Shown here in pieces: positions 8,536-18,284 of a stretch of 64,000 bases of DNA. Below the pieces are notes generated by a model that saw only the letters and a program-made list of their open reading frames with translations, was not told the DNA's origin and did no database searches. The DNA comes from Pseudonocardia abyssalis (GTDB lineage: Bacteria; Actinomycetota; Actinomycetes; Mycobacteriales; Pseudonocardiaceae). The translations under genes and the position numbers were made by a program. The stretch is taken from assembly GCF_019263705.2 (NCBI RefSeq), contig NZ_JADQDK010000001.1, forward strand, positions 4,836,001-4,900,000, read 5' to 3'. Position 1 is the first letter of the stretch; every line of letters starts with the position of its first letter.

Positions 8536-9192
8536 TCAGCCGTCGGGCGCCAGCAGCATCCGGCACCACAGGTCCGCGAGGTGCGCCCCGAACCGCTCCG
8601 GTGTCCAGCCCCTCTCGTGTACGAGCAGTACGTAGTACTCGGCGGAGTTGGTGCTCCAGACGATGTCGGCGACCTCGTCGTCGGTGAGGTCGGCACGGAG
8701 CTCGCCGGTGGCACGCAGGTCGGCCGCGAAGAGCAGCATGTTGCCGGCCCGGCGCCGGGTGACCTCGGTGCGCAACCGGGCGCACTGCGGGTCGCGGCCC
8801 GCGGCGTCGCGCAGCGCCGTGAAGATCGGGGCGGTGCGCGGGCCCATCTCGGCGACGGCCGCCGCGTAGATCTCGATCTTCATCTGCGCGCCCGTCGCCT
8901 CCCGGATCCGCCGGACGTAGTCACGCTGCTCGGCGGGCAGCGCGCGGTCGGACCCGGAGATCGCGGTCTCCACCACCTCCCGCAGCAGCTCCGGCTTGCG
9001 GCCGACGGAGGCGTAGAGCGTGTCGACGTTGACACCTGCCCGCTCGGCGATCTGCGCGACGGTGGTGGCCGCGTACCCGTGCGCCAGGAACAGCTCGCGC
9101 GCCGCGTCGAGGACCGCGCGCCGGGTACCCGCCGCCTGCTCCGCACGCCGCGGAGCCCGGTACCCCCGCCGGCCCTTGACGTCGTCGCCCAT
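8536..9192 (-). CDS. TetR family transcriptional regulator
   Basis: 218 residues from the ATG at 9192 (an in-frame TTG lies 9 nt upstream). The N-terminal HTH reads RRAVLDAARELFLAHGYAATTVAQIAERAGVNVDTLYASVGRKPELL, classic TetR. The C-terminal ligand domain is not diagnostic. It is divergently transcribed from the small gene at 9254; the 61-bp gap holds a perfect 7-bp-arm palindrome that probably serves as its operator. Confidence 0.92.
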   Translation of the reverse strand: MGDDVKGRRGYRAPRRAEQAAGTRRAVLDAARELFLAHGYAATTVAQIAERAGVNVDTLYASVGRKPELLREVVETAISGSDRALPAEQRDYVRRIREATGAQMKIEIYAAAVAEMGPRTAPIFTALRDAAGRDPQCARLRTEVTRRRAGNMLLFAADLRATGELRADLTDDEVADIVWSTNSAEYYVLLVHERGWTPERFGAHLADLWCRMLLAPDG

Positions 9193-9215
9193 CGGCGTCA
9201 ACCTTACCCGTATTC

Positions 9216-9234
9216 ATCCGAAATCAGTTCGGAT
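9216..9234. promoter_or_regulatory. Candidate TetR operator
   Basis: ATCCGAA-N5-TTCGGAT, perfect palindrome in the short gap between the divergent TetR gene and the 100-aa protein gene. Size, symmetry and place fit a TetR-family autoregulatory operator. Confidence 0.7.
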
Positions 9235-9253
9235 CAAAATGAGGGGGCGGACC

Positions 9254-9556
9254 ATGGTCTACGCCTACACCCAGGACGTGCCGATCGACACCGACCTCTA
9301 CCGGCGGATCCTCGACGAGATCGGCCCCGAGCCGCTCGATGGTCAGCTGCTGCACCTGTGCGTGCGGCGCCCCGACGGCGGGCTGCGCTACATCGACGTG
9401 TGGGAGTCGCGCGAGCACTGCAGCCGGGCGTTCGACCAGCGGATCCACCCGGCGGTCGACCGCGCCTTCGGCGGCGCGCGGCCGTCGGGCGAGCCGGTGG
9501 TGACGCACCTGGAGGTGCTCGACGCGAGCGGCGCACTGCTGCCCGCAGCGGGCTGA
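9254..9556 (+). CDS. Small protein, possible monooxygenase/dabb-like fold
   Basis: 100 residues from the ATG at 9254, chosen because GAGGGGGCGG sits just upstream; an in-frame ATG at 9239 lacks such a site. The content (LDGQLLHLCVRRPDGGLRYIDVWESREHCSRAFDQRIHP) resembles small ferredoxin-fold monooxygenase-like proteins that dimerise, but I cannot assign a family firmly. It is under likely control of the divergent TetR regulator through the palindrome in the shared promoter. Confidence 0.7.
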   Translation: MVYAYTQDVPIDTDLYRRILDEIGPEPLDGQLLHLCVRRPDGGLRYIDVWESREHCSRAFDQRIHPAVDRAFGGARPSGEPVVTHLEVLDASGALLPAAG

Positions 9557-9582
9557 GCCACCGACCTGGCAGCATCGACACC

Positions 9583-9825
9583 ATGGACGACGACGAACTG
9601 CACCACCGCATCGACGAGCTGGTCGCCGAGGAGCACCGCCTGGAGCGCTCCCACGTCGGTTCGGCACTCTCGGGCGAGGAGAAGGCCCGTCTCGACCAGC
9701 TCGGCGTGCAGCTCGACCGCACGTGGGACCTGCTGCGCCAGCGCGACGCCCGCCGCCGGGCCGGGCTCGACCCCGACGGTGCCACCGAGCGCGACGCCGG
9801 CACCGTCGAGGGCTACCGGCAGTAG
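9583..9825 (+). CDS. DUF2630 family protein
   Basis: 80 residues, fully charged and helical: DDDELHHRIDELVAEEHRLE..GEEKARLDQLGVQLDRTWDLLRQRDARR. This matches the DUF2630 family, small actinobacterial proteins of unknown function, probably a helical hairpin. It begins 26 bp after the preceding stop and is followed after 3 bp by the uridine-kinase-like gene. Confidence 0.8.
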   Translation: MDDDELHHRIDELVAEEHRLERSHVGSALSGEEKARLDQLGVQLDRTWDLLRQRDARRRAGLDPDGATERDAGTVEGYRQ

Positions 9826-9828
9826 CCC

Positions 9829-10440
9829 GTGCTGGTCACCCCGCTGACCCCCGACCGGCTCGCCGTCGAGGTCGTCGGGCTCGTCGACGCACGGCCCGGC
9901 CGGGTGCGCCTGGCCGTCGACGGCCCGACCCCGACACACCCGGAGGTGCTCGCCGACCGGGTCGCGGGAGACCTGCGGACACGCGGCCGGGCCGCGGCCG
10001 TCGTGGTGGCCACGGACTACCTCCGGCCCGCGTCGGTGCGCTTCGAGCACGGGCGCGAGGACCCCGATGAGCTCCTCGACGGCTGGCTCGACGACGCCGC
10101 CCTGCGTCGCGAGGTCCTCGGCCCTGCGGCCTCGACGGGCCGAGTGCTGCCGCGCCTGTGGGACGCGGCGAGCGACCGCGCGTTCCGCGACGGGTACATC
10201 CAGCTCCCGCCGGACGGGGTCGTGATCGTCGCCGGCGCCCTGCTGCTGGGCCGCGGGCTGCCGTTCGACCTCGCGGTGCACCTGCGGATGGGCCCCGGCG
10301 CGCTGGCCAGGAAGCTGCCGGAGGCGGAGCGCTGGACACTCCCGGCGCACGCCCGCTACGCCGCGGAACGGGACCCGGCGGGTACCGCCGACCTGCTGGT
10401 GCTGGCCGATCGCCCGGACCGGCCCGCGGTGCGCCGGTGA
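9829..10440 (+). CDS. Uridine-kinase-like protein with degenerate P-loop
   Basis: 203 residues. The middle (ATDYLRPASVRFEHGREDPDELLDGWLDDAALRREVLGP) and the GVVIVAGALLLGRGLPFDLAVHLRMG segment follow the layout of uridine kinase-like NTPases. The expected Walker A (GxxxxGKS/T) is not present: residues 31-38 read DGPTPTHP without Gly-Lys-Ser/Thr. It is therefore likely inactive as a kinase or has changed role. GTG start 3 bp after the DUF2630 stop, so co-transcribed. Confidence 0.7.
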   Translation: MLVTPLTPDRLAVEVVGLVDARPGRVRLAVDGPTPTHPEVLADRVAGDLRTRGRAAAVVVATDYLRPASVRFEHGREDPDELLDGWLDDAALRREVLGPAASTGRVLPRLWDAASDRAFRDGYIQLPPDGVVIVAGALLLGRGLPFDLAVHLRMGPGALARKLPEAERWTLPAHARYAAERDPAGTADLLVLADRPDRPAVRR

Positions 10441-10569
10441 TCGGCTACCGCTCGGCGACGCCACGGTCGTGCTCGGCGACGGGTCTCGGTCCCGTAACGG
10501 GCCGGAAGAGGGCCTCGACCAGGATCCCGGGAGACCGTACGGCCTCGACGGAGACCTGAAACGATGTTG

Positions 10570-10652
10570 TGGGCGAGGAGGGAGTTGAACCCTCACGTCC
10601 TTTCGGACACACGGACCTGAACCGTGCGCGTCTGCCATTCCGCCACTCGCCC
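10570..10652 (-). tRNA. tRNA-Leu (anticodon CAG)
   Basis: The reverse strand folds as a class II tRNA: acceptor stem GGGCGAG/CTCGCCC, anticodon stem CACGG/CCGTG around loop TTCAGGT (anticodon CAG), a long variable arm (GTCCGAAAGGAC) and T-arm GAGGGTTCAACTCCCTC. A discriminator A is at 10570; the CCA end is not encoded. Confidence 0.95.
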
Positions 10653-10787
10653 TGGCAGGTGGAAAGCTAGCACGGGTCGGGCGACCCCCCGTCGCAGACC
10701 CCCGCATCGGGGGGCGGCACGCTGGGGGGTAGCACAGATACGATCGGTGCTGTCAGCAACACGCCGTCGTGATCGGAGGAAGATCGG

Positions 10788-12074
10788 TTGGGCCGCGTCG
10801 GAAGGTTCGAGCGCCGTCTACAAGGGATGGTGGGCGACGCCTTTGCGCGGGTTTTCGGTGGCAGCGTCGTCCCCCAGGAGGTCATGCAGGGGCTGCTCCG
10901 GGAAGCCGAGGACCACATCGAGCAGCTAGCGGGGGGACGACTCCTGGCGCCGAACCGCTACACGGTGCTGCTCGGACCCGCTGATTTCGATCGCATGGCC
11001 GGTGACACCGCGCAGATCGTGGACTCGCTCTCGAGTTACGTCACCGAACAACTCGCCGACCAGGGATGGGACACCTACGGCGAGGTCGTAGTCTTTCTGG
11101 AGCGCTCCGATGCGCTGCACACGGGACAGTTCCGCACCCGCTCGTCCGTGGACCCCGACGCTTCCCGTCGGGACGCCACGCGAGCACGCGACGCAGGAGA
11201 AGCACCCATGAGCCAGCAACCGGGCCACCCCGAGGAGAACGGGCAGTACGGCTACGACCGTCCCGCCCCCGGCGGATACGGGCAGCAGACGTACGCCCCG
11301 CCCGCCTACGACCAGGGCCAGGGGGGGTACGACCAGGGCCAGGGTTACGACCAGGGACAGCAGCAGCCGCAGGGCTACGGCCAGCAGGCGGGCGCTCCCG
11401 GCACCCCCGACCCCTACGGGCAGCAGGGCTACGGCCAGCAGGGCTACGGCCAGCAGCAGGGCGGCGCCGCCCCCGACCCCTACGGGCAGCAGGGCTACGG
11501 CCAGCAGCAGCCCGGTTACGGCCAGCAGGGCTACGACCAGGGCTACGGCCAGCAGCAGGGCTACGCGGGCGGTCAGCAGCCCGGCTACGGCCAGCCCGGT
11601 TACGACCAGGGCTACGGCCAGCAGCAGCCCGGTTACGGCCAGCAGGGCTACGACCAGGGCTACGGCCAGCAGCAGGGCTACGGCCAGCAGCAGGGTTACG
11701 ACCAGGGCTACGGCCAGCAGCAGGGCTACGGCCAGCAGCAGGGTTACGACCAGGGCTACGGCCAGCAGCAGGGCTACGGCCAGCAGGGCTACTCCGCCAC
11801 GCTGAGCCTCGACGACGGCTCGGGCCGCAACTACGAGCTCACCCAGGGCAGCCACGTGATCGGCCGTGGCCAGGAGTCGGCTTTCCGCCTTCCGGACACC
11901 GGCGTGTCGCGCCGCCATCTGGAGGTCAGCTGGGATGGTCAGTCGGCCACGCTCACCGACCTCGGCTCCACCAACGGCACCACCGTGAACGGCAACCCGG
12001 TGCAGACGTGGCAGCTCAACGACGGCGACGTCATCCGGGTCGGGCACTCGAGCCTGGTCTTCCGGACCCAGTAG
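10788..12074 (+). CDS. fhaA: FHA domain protein FhaA (DUF3662-FHA) with Tyr/Gln/Gly-rich linker
   Basis: 428 residues. The N-terminal ~120 residues are the DUF3662 domain ([28 protein letters not shown]..). Residues ~150-340 are a very low-complexity linker of [10 protein letters not shown] units. The C-terminal ~90 residues are an FHA domain ([26 protein letters not shown]) that reads phospho-Thr marks from PknA/PknB. In mycobacteria the orthologue binds the pseudokinase MviN and regulates peptidoglycan synthesis. Start TTG is supported by GGAGGA 7 nt upstream. First gene of the fhaA-pknB cluster. Confidence 0.95.
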   Translation: MGRVGRFERRLQGMVGDAFARVFGGSVVPQEVMQGLLREAEDHIEQLAGGRLLAPNRYTVLLGPADFDRMAGDTAQIVDSLSSYVTEQLADQGWDTYGEVVVFLERSDALHTGQFRTRSSVDPDASRRDATRARDAGEAPMSQQPGHPEENGQYGYDRPAPGGYGQQTYAPPAYDQGQGGYDQGQGYDQGQQQPQGYGQQAGAPGTPDPYGQQGYGQQGYGQQQGGAAPDPYGQQGYGQQQPGYGQQGYDQGYGQQQGYAGGQQPGYGQPGYDQGYGQQQPGYGQQGYDQGYGQQQGYGQQQGYDQGYGQQQGYGQQQGYDQGYGQQQGYGQQGYSATLSLDDGSGRNYELTQGSHVIGRGQESAFRLPDTGVSRRHLEVSWDGQSATLTDLGSTNGTTVNGNPVQTWQLNDGDVIRVGHSSLVFRTQ

Positions 12075-12110
12075 TCGTTCCTCAAGATCCCAGAACGGAG
12101 TTCGCCGCGA

Positions 12111-12575
12111 GTGCCGGAGTTGGTGCTGCAGCTGACCAGGGCGGGCTTCCTCGCCCTCCTCTGGCTGTTCGTGCTGGTCGCGCTCCGGGTGGTGCGGTCG
12201 GATCTGTATGCCGCGTCCGGGCTCCGGTCGATGCTGCCCGGAGGCGGTCGTGCGGCACCCCGTGGCGGGAGCCGGGGCCGCATGCCCCGGCAACTGCTCG
12301 TCACGGCGGGCGCGCTGGCGGGTACCCGGGTGTCGTTGGAGGACTCCCGGCCGATCCTCATCGGCCGGGCCGACGACTCCACCCTGGTGCTCGACGACGA
12401 CTACGCCTCGACCCGTCACGCACGCATCTCCCTGCAGGGTGAGGAGTGGTACGTCGAGGATCTCGGGTCGACGAACGGGACCTACCTCGACCGGGCTAAG
12501 GTCACCGGACCCACCCGGGTCCCCCTGGGAGTCCCTGTCCGCATCGGCAAGACGGTGATCGAGCTCCGATCATGA
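12111..12575 (+). CDS. fhaB: FHA domain protein FhaB (FipA)
   Basis: 154 residues: one N-terminal membrane helix (LTRAGFLALLWLFVLVALRVV), a basic linker and a C-terminal FHA domain ([31 protein letters not shown]). It is a membrane-anchored phospho-Thr reader. In mycobacteria FhaB/FipA links PknA/PknB signalling to division. GTG start 36 bp after fhaA, inside the cluster. Confidence 0.95.
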   Translation: MPELVLQLTRAGFLALLWLFVLVALRVVRSDLYAASGLRSMLPGGGRAAPRGGSRGRMPRQLLVTAGALAGTRVSLEDSRPILIGRADDSTLVLDDDYASTRHARISLQGEEWYVEDLGSTNGTYLDRAKVTGPTRVPLGVPVRIGKTVIELRS

Positions 12576-12621
12576 ACCGGTTCCCTTCCGGGCCCGCCGA
12601 CCGAGCCGCCGGAGCCGCCTG

Positions 12622-13950
12622 ATGACGCTGGTCCTGCGCTACTCGGCCCGTAGCGACCGCGGGCTCGTCCGGCAGAACAACCAGGACGCGGTCTACGCCG
12701 GTCCCCGGCTGCTGGCACTCGCCGACGGCATGGGCGGTCACGCCGCGGGCGAGGTCGCCTCCTCCCTGGTGATCTCCGCGCTGGCCCCGCTCGACGAGGA
12801 CGACCCCGGCGACGACCTGCTCCGCGAGCTGCGCGACGCCACCGTCGAGGGCAACGCCGCGATCACCCAGCACGTCCAGGAGGCCCCCGACCTGGAGGGC
12901 ATGGGCACCACGCTCACCGCCATCCTGTTCGCCGGATCGCGCCTGGGCCTGGTCCACATCGGCGACTCCCGCGCCTACCAGCTCCGCGCCGGCACCTTCA
13001 CCCAGATCACCAAGGACGACACGTTCGTCCAGTCGCTGATCGACGAGGGCCGGATCACCGAGGAGGAGGCGCACACGCACCCGCAGCGCTCGCTGTTGCT
13101 GCGCGCCATCACCGGCCAGGACATCGACCCGTCGCTGACGATCCGCGAGGCCCGTGCGGGCGACCGCTACCTGCTGTGCTCCGACGGCCTGTCCGGCGTG
13201 GTGAGCGACGAGACTCTGGCCGACACGCTGCGCGGCTACCGCGACCCCCGCGAGTGCGCCGACCGGATGATCGACCTGGCACTGCGCGGCGGCGGGCCCG
13301 ACAACATCACCTGCATCGTCGCCGACGTCCTCGACATCGAGTTCGGCGAGGACGCCCCGATCGTCGGCGGCGCCGCGGGCGACGGCCGCGACGACGAGGT
13401 CGCCCGGCCCGACTCCTCGGCCGCCCGGGCGTCGGCCGCCACCCTGACCCGCCCGGCCCCGCAGCGCGTCGCACCCGCCGCGCAGGCACCCGCGGCGCCG
13501 CGCTCCCGGGTGCGGCTCGTCGTCGCCGCGGTGGCGGTGCTGGTCGTGCTCGTCGGCGGCGGGTTCCTCGCCCGCGTATGGGTGCTGCAGCAGTACTACG
13601 TGGGCGCCGACACCGACCGCGTCACGATCTTCCAGGGCGTACAGGGCGACGTGCTGGGCGTGCCGCTGCACACCGTCGCCGAGCGCACCGACATCGCGCT
13701 CGACGACCTGCCCGAGTCCGACCGCTCCCTGGTCCGCGGCGGCATCGACGCGGCGGGCATCGAGGGCGCCCAGGGCGTCGTCGAGCGGCTGCGCACGAAG
13801 ATGCTCGAGCCCTGCCCGGCGCCCACCGTGCCGGCGCCGGAGACCGCGCTCGTGCCGACGCTGCCCGACGTGACCTTCCCCGACTACGGCACCACTCCGC
13901 TGCCGAGCGTGCCGCCCGAGCCGGGGATCAACTGCCGGCCGGTGGGCTGA
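12622..13950 (+). CDS. pstP: PP2C-type Ser/Thr phosphatase PstP
   Basis: 442 residues. A cytoplasmic PP2C domain (~1-235) carries all metal and phosphate motifs: RGLVRQNNQDAVY, LADGMGGHAAGE, GMGTTLTAI, HIGDSRAYQLR, LLCSDGLSG and GGGPDNITCIVADV. A Pro/Ala-rich linker, one membrane helix (~295-315) and an extracytoplasmic tail follow. It dephosphorylates PknA/PknB and their substrates. Start ATG preceded by GGAG; the stop lies 1 bp before the rodA start. Confidence 0.96.
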   Translation: MTLVLRYSARSDRGLVRQNNQDAVYAGPRLLALADGMGGHAAGEVASSLVISALAPLDEDDPGDDLLRELRDATVEGNAAITQHVQEAPDLEGMGTTLTAILFAGSRLGLVHIGDSRAYQLRAGTFTQITKDDTFVQSLIDEGRITEEEAHTHPQRSLLLRAITGQDIDPSLTIREARAGDRYLLCSDGLSGVVSDETLADTLRGYRDPRECADRMIDLALRGGGPDNITCIVADVLDIEFGEDAPIVGGAAGDGRDDEVARPDSSAARASAATLTRPAPQRVAPAAQAPAAPRSRVRLVVAAVAVLVVLVGGGFLARVWVLQQYYVGADTDRVTIFQGVQGDVLGVPLHTVAERTDIALDDLPESDRSLVRGGIDAAGIEGAQGVVERLRTKMLEPCPAPTVPAPETALVPTLPDVTFPDYGTTPLPSVPPEPGINCRPVG

Positions 13951-13951
13951 C

Positions 13952-15376
13952 GTGGCGGTGGTGGGCGAGGCGCGGGACCAGGCGGGTCCGCCGACCGGCC
14001 GCACGATCGAGCTCGTGCTGCTGGCGTTCGCGGCGGTGCTGGTCACCGGCGCGCTGATCCTCGTCGAGGCCAACCAGGAGCAGACGCTCACCGTCGACCT
14101 GCTGCTCATCGGCGCGGCCTACCTGGCGCTGCTGGTGGCGGCCCACATCGCCGTGCGCCGGCTCGCGCCGTACGCCGACCCGCTCATCCTGCCCGCGGTG
14201 GCCCTGCTCAACGGGCTCGGCCTGGTCATGATCTACCGGCTCGACCTGGCCAAGGCCGACCGCGCGGTCGCGCTGGGCAACGACCTGCCGACGCTGCTGT
14301 GGCCCCGCCAGGTCGCCTGGACCGGCGTCGGACTGCTGCTGTTCGTCGGCGTGCTGTGGATCGTCCGCGACCACCGCAAGCTCGCCGCGTACGCCTACAC
14401 CGCCGGGTTCGCCGGGCTGATCCTGCTCGCGCTGCCGGGCGTGCTGCCGTCGTCGATCTCCGAGGTCAACGGCGCGAAGATCTGGCTGCGGCTGGGCATC
14501 TTCTCGATCCAGCCCGGCGAGTTCGCGAAGATCCTTCTGATCATCTTCTTCGCCGCGTTCCTCGTGCAGAAACGTGACCTGTTCTCCACGGCGGGTCGTC
14601 GCTTCCTCGGCATGGAGCTCCCCCGGGCCCGCGATCTCGCGCCGCTGCTCGTCGCGTGGGCGTTCTCGGTCGGGGTCCTCGTGCTCGAGCGCGACCTCGG
14701 CACCTCGCTGCTGTTCTTCGGCATCGTCCTGGTGCTGCTCTACACCGCCACCGAGCGCGTCTCCTGGATGCTCATCGGGCTGTCCTTCTTCGCCGCGGGC
14801 GGGTTCGTCGCCTACCAGCTGTTCGGCCACGTCCGCACCCGTGTGCAGATCTGGATCGACCCGTTCGCCGACTTCGACGGCGCCGGCTTCCAGATCGGGC
14901 AGGCGCTGTTCGGGCTGGGTACCGGTGGGCTCGGCGGCACGGGGTTGGGCGCGGGCCGCCCGGAGCTGGTGCCCTTCGCCGAGAGCGACTTCATGCTGTC
15001 CTCGCTCGGCGAGGAGCTGGGTCTGATCGGGCTCGCCGCGATCATGGTGATCTACCTGGTGCTGATCACCCGCGGGCTGCGCAGCGCGCTCGCCGTGCGC
15101 GACAGCTTCGGCAAGCTGCTGGCCACCGGGCTCGCCTTCACGCTCGCGCTGCAGGTGTTCATCGTCGCGGGCGGGGCGTCCAAGCTGATCCCGTTGACGG
15201 GCCTGACGCTGCCGTTCCTGTCCTACGGTGGCAGCTCGCTCGTCGCCAACTACGCCCTCGTCGCTCTGCTGCTGCGGATCTCCAACGCCGCCCGCGCGCC
15301 CCTGCCGCGCCGCCCGGCCACGCCGCTGCCGCCGATCGCGGAGGCCGGCACCGAGCTGGTGGAGCGTCCCTCGTGA
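13952..15376 (+). CDS. rodA: Peptidoglycan glycosyltransferase RodA/FtsW family
   Basis: 474 residues with about 12 membrane helices, a SEDS polymerase. Diagnostic stretches: the periplasmic QIGQALFGLGTGGLGGTGLGAGRPELVPFAESDFMLSSLGEELG loop region and the FLSYGGSSLVANY signature near the C-terminus. It polymerises lipid II glycan strands together with the adjacent class B PBP. GTG start 1 bp after pstP; its stop overlaps the pbpA GTG start (GTGA). Confidence 0.95.
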   Translation: MAVVGEARDQAGPPTGRTIELVLLAFAAVLVTGALILVEANQEQTLTVDLLLIGAAYLALLVAAHIAVRRLAPYADPLILPAVALLNGLGLVMIYRLDLAKADRAVALGNDLPTLLWPRQVAWTGVGLLLFVGVLWIVRDHRKLAAYAYTAGFAGLILLALPGVLPSSISEVNGAKIWLRLGIFSIQPGEFAKILLIIFFAAFLVQKRDLFSTAGRRFLGMELPRARDLAPLLVAWAFSVGVLVLERDLGTSLLFFGIVLVLLYTATERVSWMLIGLSFFAAGGFVAYQLFGHVRTRVQIWIDPFADFDGAGFQIGQALFGLGTGGLGGTGLGAGRPELVPFAESDFMLSSLGEELGLIGLAAIMVIYLVLITRGLRSALAVRDSFGKLLATGLAFTLALQVFIVAGGASKLIPLTGLTLPFLSYGGSSLVANYALVALLLRISNAARAPLPRRPATPLPPIAEAGTELVERPS

Positions 15377-16848
15377 ACACTCCCGTCCGCCGCATCGCCA
15401 TCGCCGTGATGGCGATGATCCTGCTGCTCATGGCCAACCTGACCTACATCCAGGTGGTCAAGGCCGGCGACTACCGCACCGACCAGCGCAACCAGCGCGT
15501 CCTGCTCGCCGAGTACTCGCGCCAGCGCGGGCAGATCAGCGCGGAGGGGCAGGTGCTGGCCCGCAGCGTCGAGACCGAGGGGCAGTACCCCTACCAGCGC
15601 GAGTACCCCGACGGCTCGGCGTTCGCCTCCGTCACCGGGTACTACTCGCTCGTCTACAGCGCGGGCGGGCTGGAGCGCGCGGCCAACGACGTGCTCAACG
15701 GCAGCGACGACCGCCTGTTCACGCGCCGCCTCTCCGACCTGATCACCGGTCGCGACCCGAGCGGTGGCAACGTCGTCACCACGATCGACCCGGCGGTGCA
15801 GCAGGCGGCCTACGACGCACTGTCCGACGCCGGCTACACCGGCGCGGTCGTGGCGCTGCAGCCGGCCACGGGGGCGATCCTGGCGATGGCGTCGACGCCG
15901 TCCTACGACCCGAACCCGCTGGCGTCGCAGAGTGCCCAGACCCAGCAGGACGCGTGGGCGGAGTACACCGCGGCCGACCCGCCGGTGCTCACCAACCGCG
16001 CGATCCAGGAGATCTACCCTCCCGGGTCGACGTTCAAGCTGATCGACGTCGCCGCGGCGCTGGAGAGCGGCCGCTACACCCCCGACAGCCAGCTCACCGC
16101 GGCGTCGAGCATCACCCTCGCCGACACCGCGACGCCGCTGCAGAACTTCAACGGCAACGCCTGCGGCACCGCGGCGACCGCGTCCCTGCGCGAGGCGCTG
16201 CAGCGCTCGTGCAACACCGCGTTCGCCGAGCTCGCCCAGCAGCTGGGCGAACAGGCCATCCGCGACCAGGCCGAGGCGTTCGGGATCGGCACCGAGGACA
16301 TCGCGATCCCGATGGGCGTCGTCCCGTCCACGATCGGCGACATCGAGAGCACCGCGGCGCTGCAGCAGACGAGCATCGGGCAGCGCGACGTCGCGCTCAC
16401 CCCGCTGCAAAACGCGATGGTCGTCGCCGCCATCGCCAACGACGGGCGCCTGATGGCCCCGTACCTGATCTCGGAGATCCAGGGCCAGGACCTGGAGACC
16501 CTCGACACCACCGAGCCCGACCAGCTCGGCCAGTCCGTCAGCCCCGGCGTCGCACAGACGCTCACCGACCTGATGGTCAACAACGAGAACAGCTACACGG
16601 GCGCCGGCAAGATCCGCGGCGTCCAGATCGCGGCCAAGACCGGCACCGCCGAGCACGGCGCCGACCCCAAGTCGACGCCACCACACGTCTGGTACGTCGC
16701 GTTCGCCCCCGCCGAGAACCCGCAGGTCGCCGTCGCCGTGCTGGTGGAGTCCGGCGGCGACCGCAACAACCTCGCCGCCACCGGTGGCGCCGTCGCGGCC
16801 CCGATCGGCCGCGCGGTGATCGGCGCGGCACTGCGGGGATCCCAGTGA
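15373..16848 (+). CDS. pbpA: Penicillin-binding protein PbpA (class B transpeptidase)
   Basis: 491 residues: an N-terminal membrane anchor ([22 protein letters not shown]), a PBP dimerisation-like region, and a transpeptidase domain with active-site STFK (in [11 protein letters not shown]), SCN (in QRSCNTAF) and KTGTAE. It cross-links peptidoglycan with RodA as glycosyltransferase partner. The GTG start overlaps the rodA stop. In the mycobacterial orthologue PknB phosphorylates PbpA. Confidence 0.95.
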   Translation: MNTPVRRIAIAVMAMILLLMANLTYIQVVKAGDYRTDQRNQRVLLAEYSRQRGQISAEGQVLARSVETEGQYPYQREYPDGSAFASVTGYYSLVYSAGGLERAANDVLNGSDDRLFTRRLSDLITGRDPSGGNVVTTIDPAVQQAAYDALSDAGYTGAVVALQPATGAILAMASTPSYDPNPLASQSAQTQQDAWAEYTAADPPVLTNRAIQEIYPPGSTFKLIDVAAALESGRYTPDSQLTAASSITLADTATPLQNFNGNACGTAATASLREALQRSCNTAFAELAQQLGEQAIRDQAEAFGIGTEDIAIPMGVVPSTIGDIESTAALQQTSIGQRDVALTPLQNAMVVAAIANDGRLMAPYLISEIQGQDLETLDTTEPDQLGQSVSPGVAQTLTDLMVNNENSYTGAGKIRGVQIAAKTGTAEHGADPKSTPPHVWYVAFAPAENPQVAVAVLVESGGDRNNLAATGGAVAAPIGRAVIGAALRGSQ

Positions 16849-16891
16849 CGGGCGTACCGGCGACGGGCATGCCAGTGACGGGCCGGCGCCG

Positions 16892-18178
16892 GTGAGGGCG
16901 TTCGCGGCCGGCGTGCTCATCGCCGACCGGTACCAGCTCGACCGGCGCATCGCCGTCGGCGGGATGGGCGAGGTGTGGGAGGCCTCCGACACGAGGCTCG
17001 GGCGCAGCGTGGCGGTCAAGGTGCTGCGACCGGAGCTCTCCGACGACGAGGAGTTCCTGCACCGGTTCCGGATCGAGGCGCGCACGGTCGCGTCGCTGGA
17101 CCACACCGGCATCGCCGCGGTGCACGACTACGGCGAGGACGACCCGTCCGACAGCGGGCGGCGCACCGCGTACCTGGTGATGGAGCTGGTGCGCGGCGAA
17201 CCGCTGTCCGCCGTCATCGCCCGCGGCCCGATCGACACCGCCGAGACGCTGCGGATCATCGAGGAGACGGCCCGCGCGCTGCAGGCCGCGCACGAGCGCG
17301 GTTTCGTGCACCGTGACGTCAAGCCGGGCAACATCCTCGTCCGCACCGACGGCCTCATCAAGATCACCGACTTCGGGATCGCGAAGGCCGCCGACGCCGT
17401 GCCGGTCACGCGCTCGGGCATGGTGATGGGCACCGCCCACTACATCGCCCCCGAGCAGGCCAGCGGCGCCGAGGCCGGGCCGGCGGGCGACGTGTACTCG
17501 CTCGGGATCGTCGGCTACGAGTGCCTCGCCGGGCACCGGCCGTTCCGCGCCGACAGCGCCGTGGCCGTCGCGATGATGCAGGTGCGCGACGAGCCGCCGC
17601 CGCTGCCGGACACGATCCCGCTGAAGGCGCGCGAGCTGATCGAGTCGGTGCTGGTCAAGGACCCGACGCAGCGCTACGCCACCGGCGGGGAGTTCGCCGA
17701 GGCCGTGGCCGCCGTCCGCCGGGGCGAGGCGATGCCGGTGCCGTCCGGGTTCACACCGCACGGCGGGTCCGCCGCCGTGGAGCCGCACACCCGCCGCACC
17801 GCCGCCGCGCCGCCACCCGCGTTCGAGCCCGACGAGCGGTACGCACCCGAGCGGTACGCCGGGCCCGACCCGTACCGCGTCGAGGAGCAGCGACACGACG
17901 ACGGCGAGAGCGACGTCTACATCGGCGACCAGCCCTACACACCCGCCCGCCGGCCCGCGCCGTCGACGGAACCGCTGCGGCTCCAGCCCACCGCCGGGCC
18001 GGGTCGCGGGTTGCTGATCGTCCTGTTCGTCCTGTTGACCGTCGCCGCCGTGGTGTTCGGAATCTTCGTGCTCCGCGCTCTCGGCGGGGACGACCCCGGC
18101 ACGGGCGCGGGGGTCCGGATCGTGGCGTCCGTGGGGGCGGCGTCCACCCCGGTGATCGACAACGAAGTCGTCCGGTGA
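16892..18178 (+). CDS. pknA: Ser/Thr protein kinase PknA
   Basis: 428 residues. The N-terminal kinase domain has GGMGEV, the ATP-binding Lys in VAVKVL (K43), HRDVKPGN (catalytic D142), DFGIAKA and APEQ. A disordered Pro/Arg-rich linker leads to one membrane helix ([23 protein letters not shown]) and a short outer tail without PASTA domains, as in PknA. GTG start; an imperfect repeated GTGACGGGC sequence fills the 43-bp gap after pbpA. It controls cell shape and division with PknB. Confidence 0.95.
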   Translation: MRAFAAGVLIADRYQLDRRIAVGGMGEVWEASDTRLGRSVAVKVLRPELSDDEEFLHRFRIEARTVASLDHTGIAAVHDYGEDDPSDSGRRTAYLVMELVRGEPLSAVIARGPIDTAETLRIIEETARALQAAHERGFVHRDVKPGNILVRTDGLIKITDFGIAKAADAVPVTRSGMVMGTAHYIAPEQASGAEAGPAGDVYSLGIVGYECLAGHRPFRADSAVAVAMMQVRDEPPPLPDTIPLKARELIESVLVKDPTQRYATGGEFAEAVAAVRRGEAMPVPSGFTPHGGSAAVEPHTRRTAAAPPPAFEPDERYAPERYAGPDPYRVEEQRHDDGESDVYIGDQPYTPARRPAPSTEPLRLQPTAGPGRGLLIVLFVLLTVAAVVFGIFVLRALGGDDPGTGAGVRIVASVGAASTPVIDNEVVR

Positions 18179-18284
18179 GCCCGCACAACCCGCCGACCGG
18201 CGCTCGGATGGTCGGCGGTACACCCCGGACGCACACCGCGCCCGGCATGATGACCTCGTCCACACGAACCTCCCAGAGGGCGCG

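Noticed and set aside
10441-10569. Riboswitch or small RNA between the kinase-like gene and tRNA-Leu
   Set aside because: Only weak GC-rich pairings are visible; nothing distinguishes them from background.
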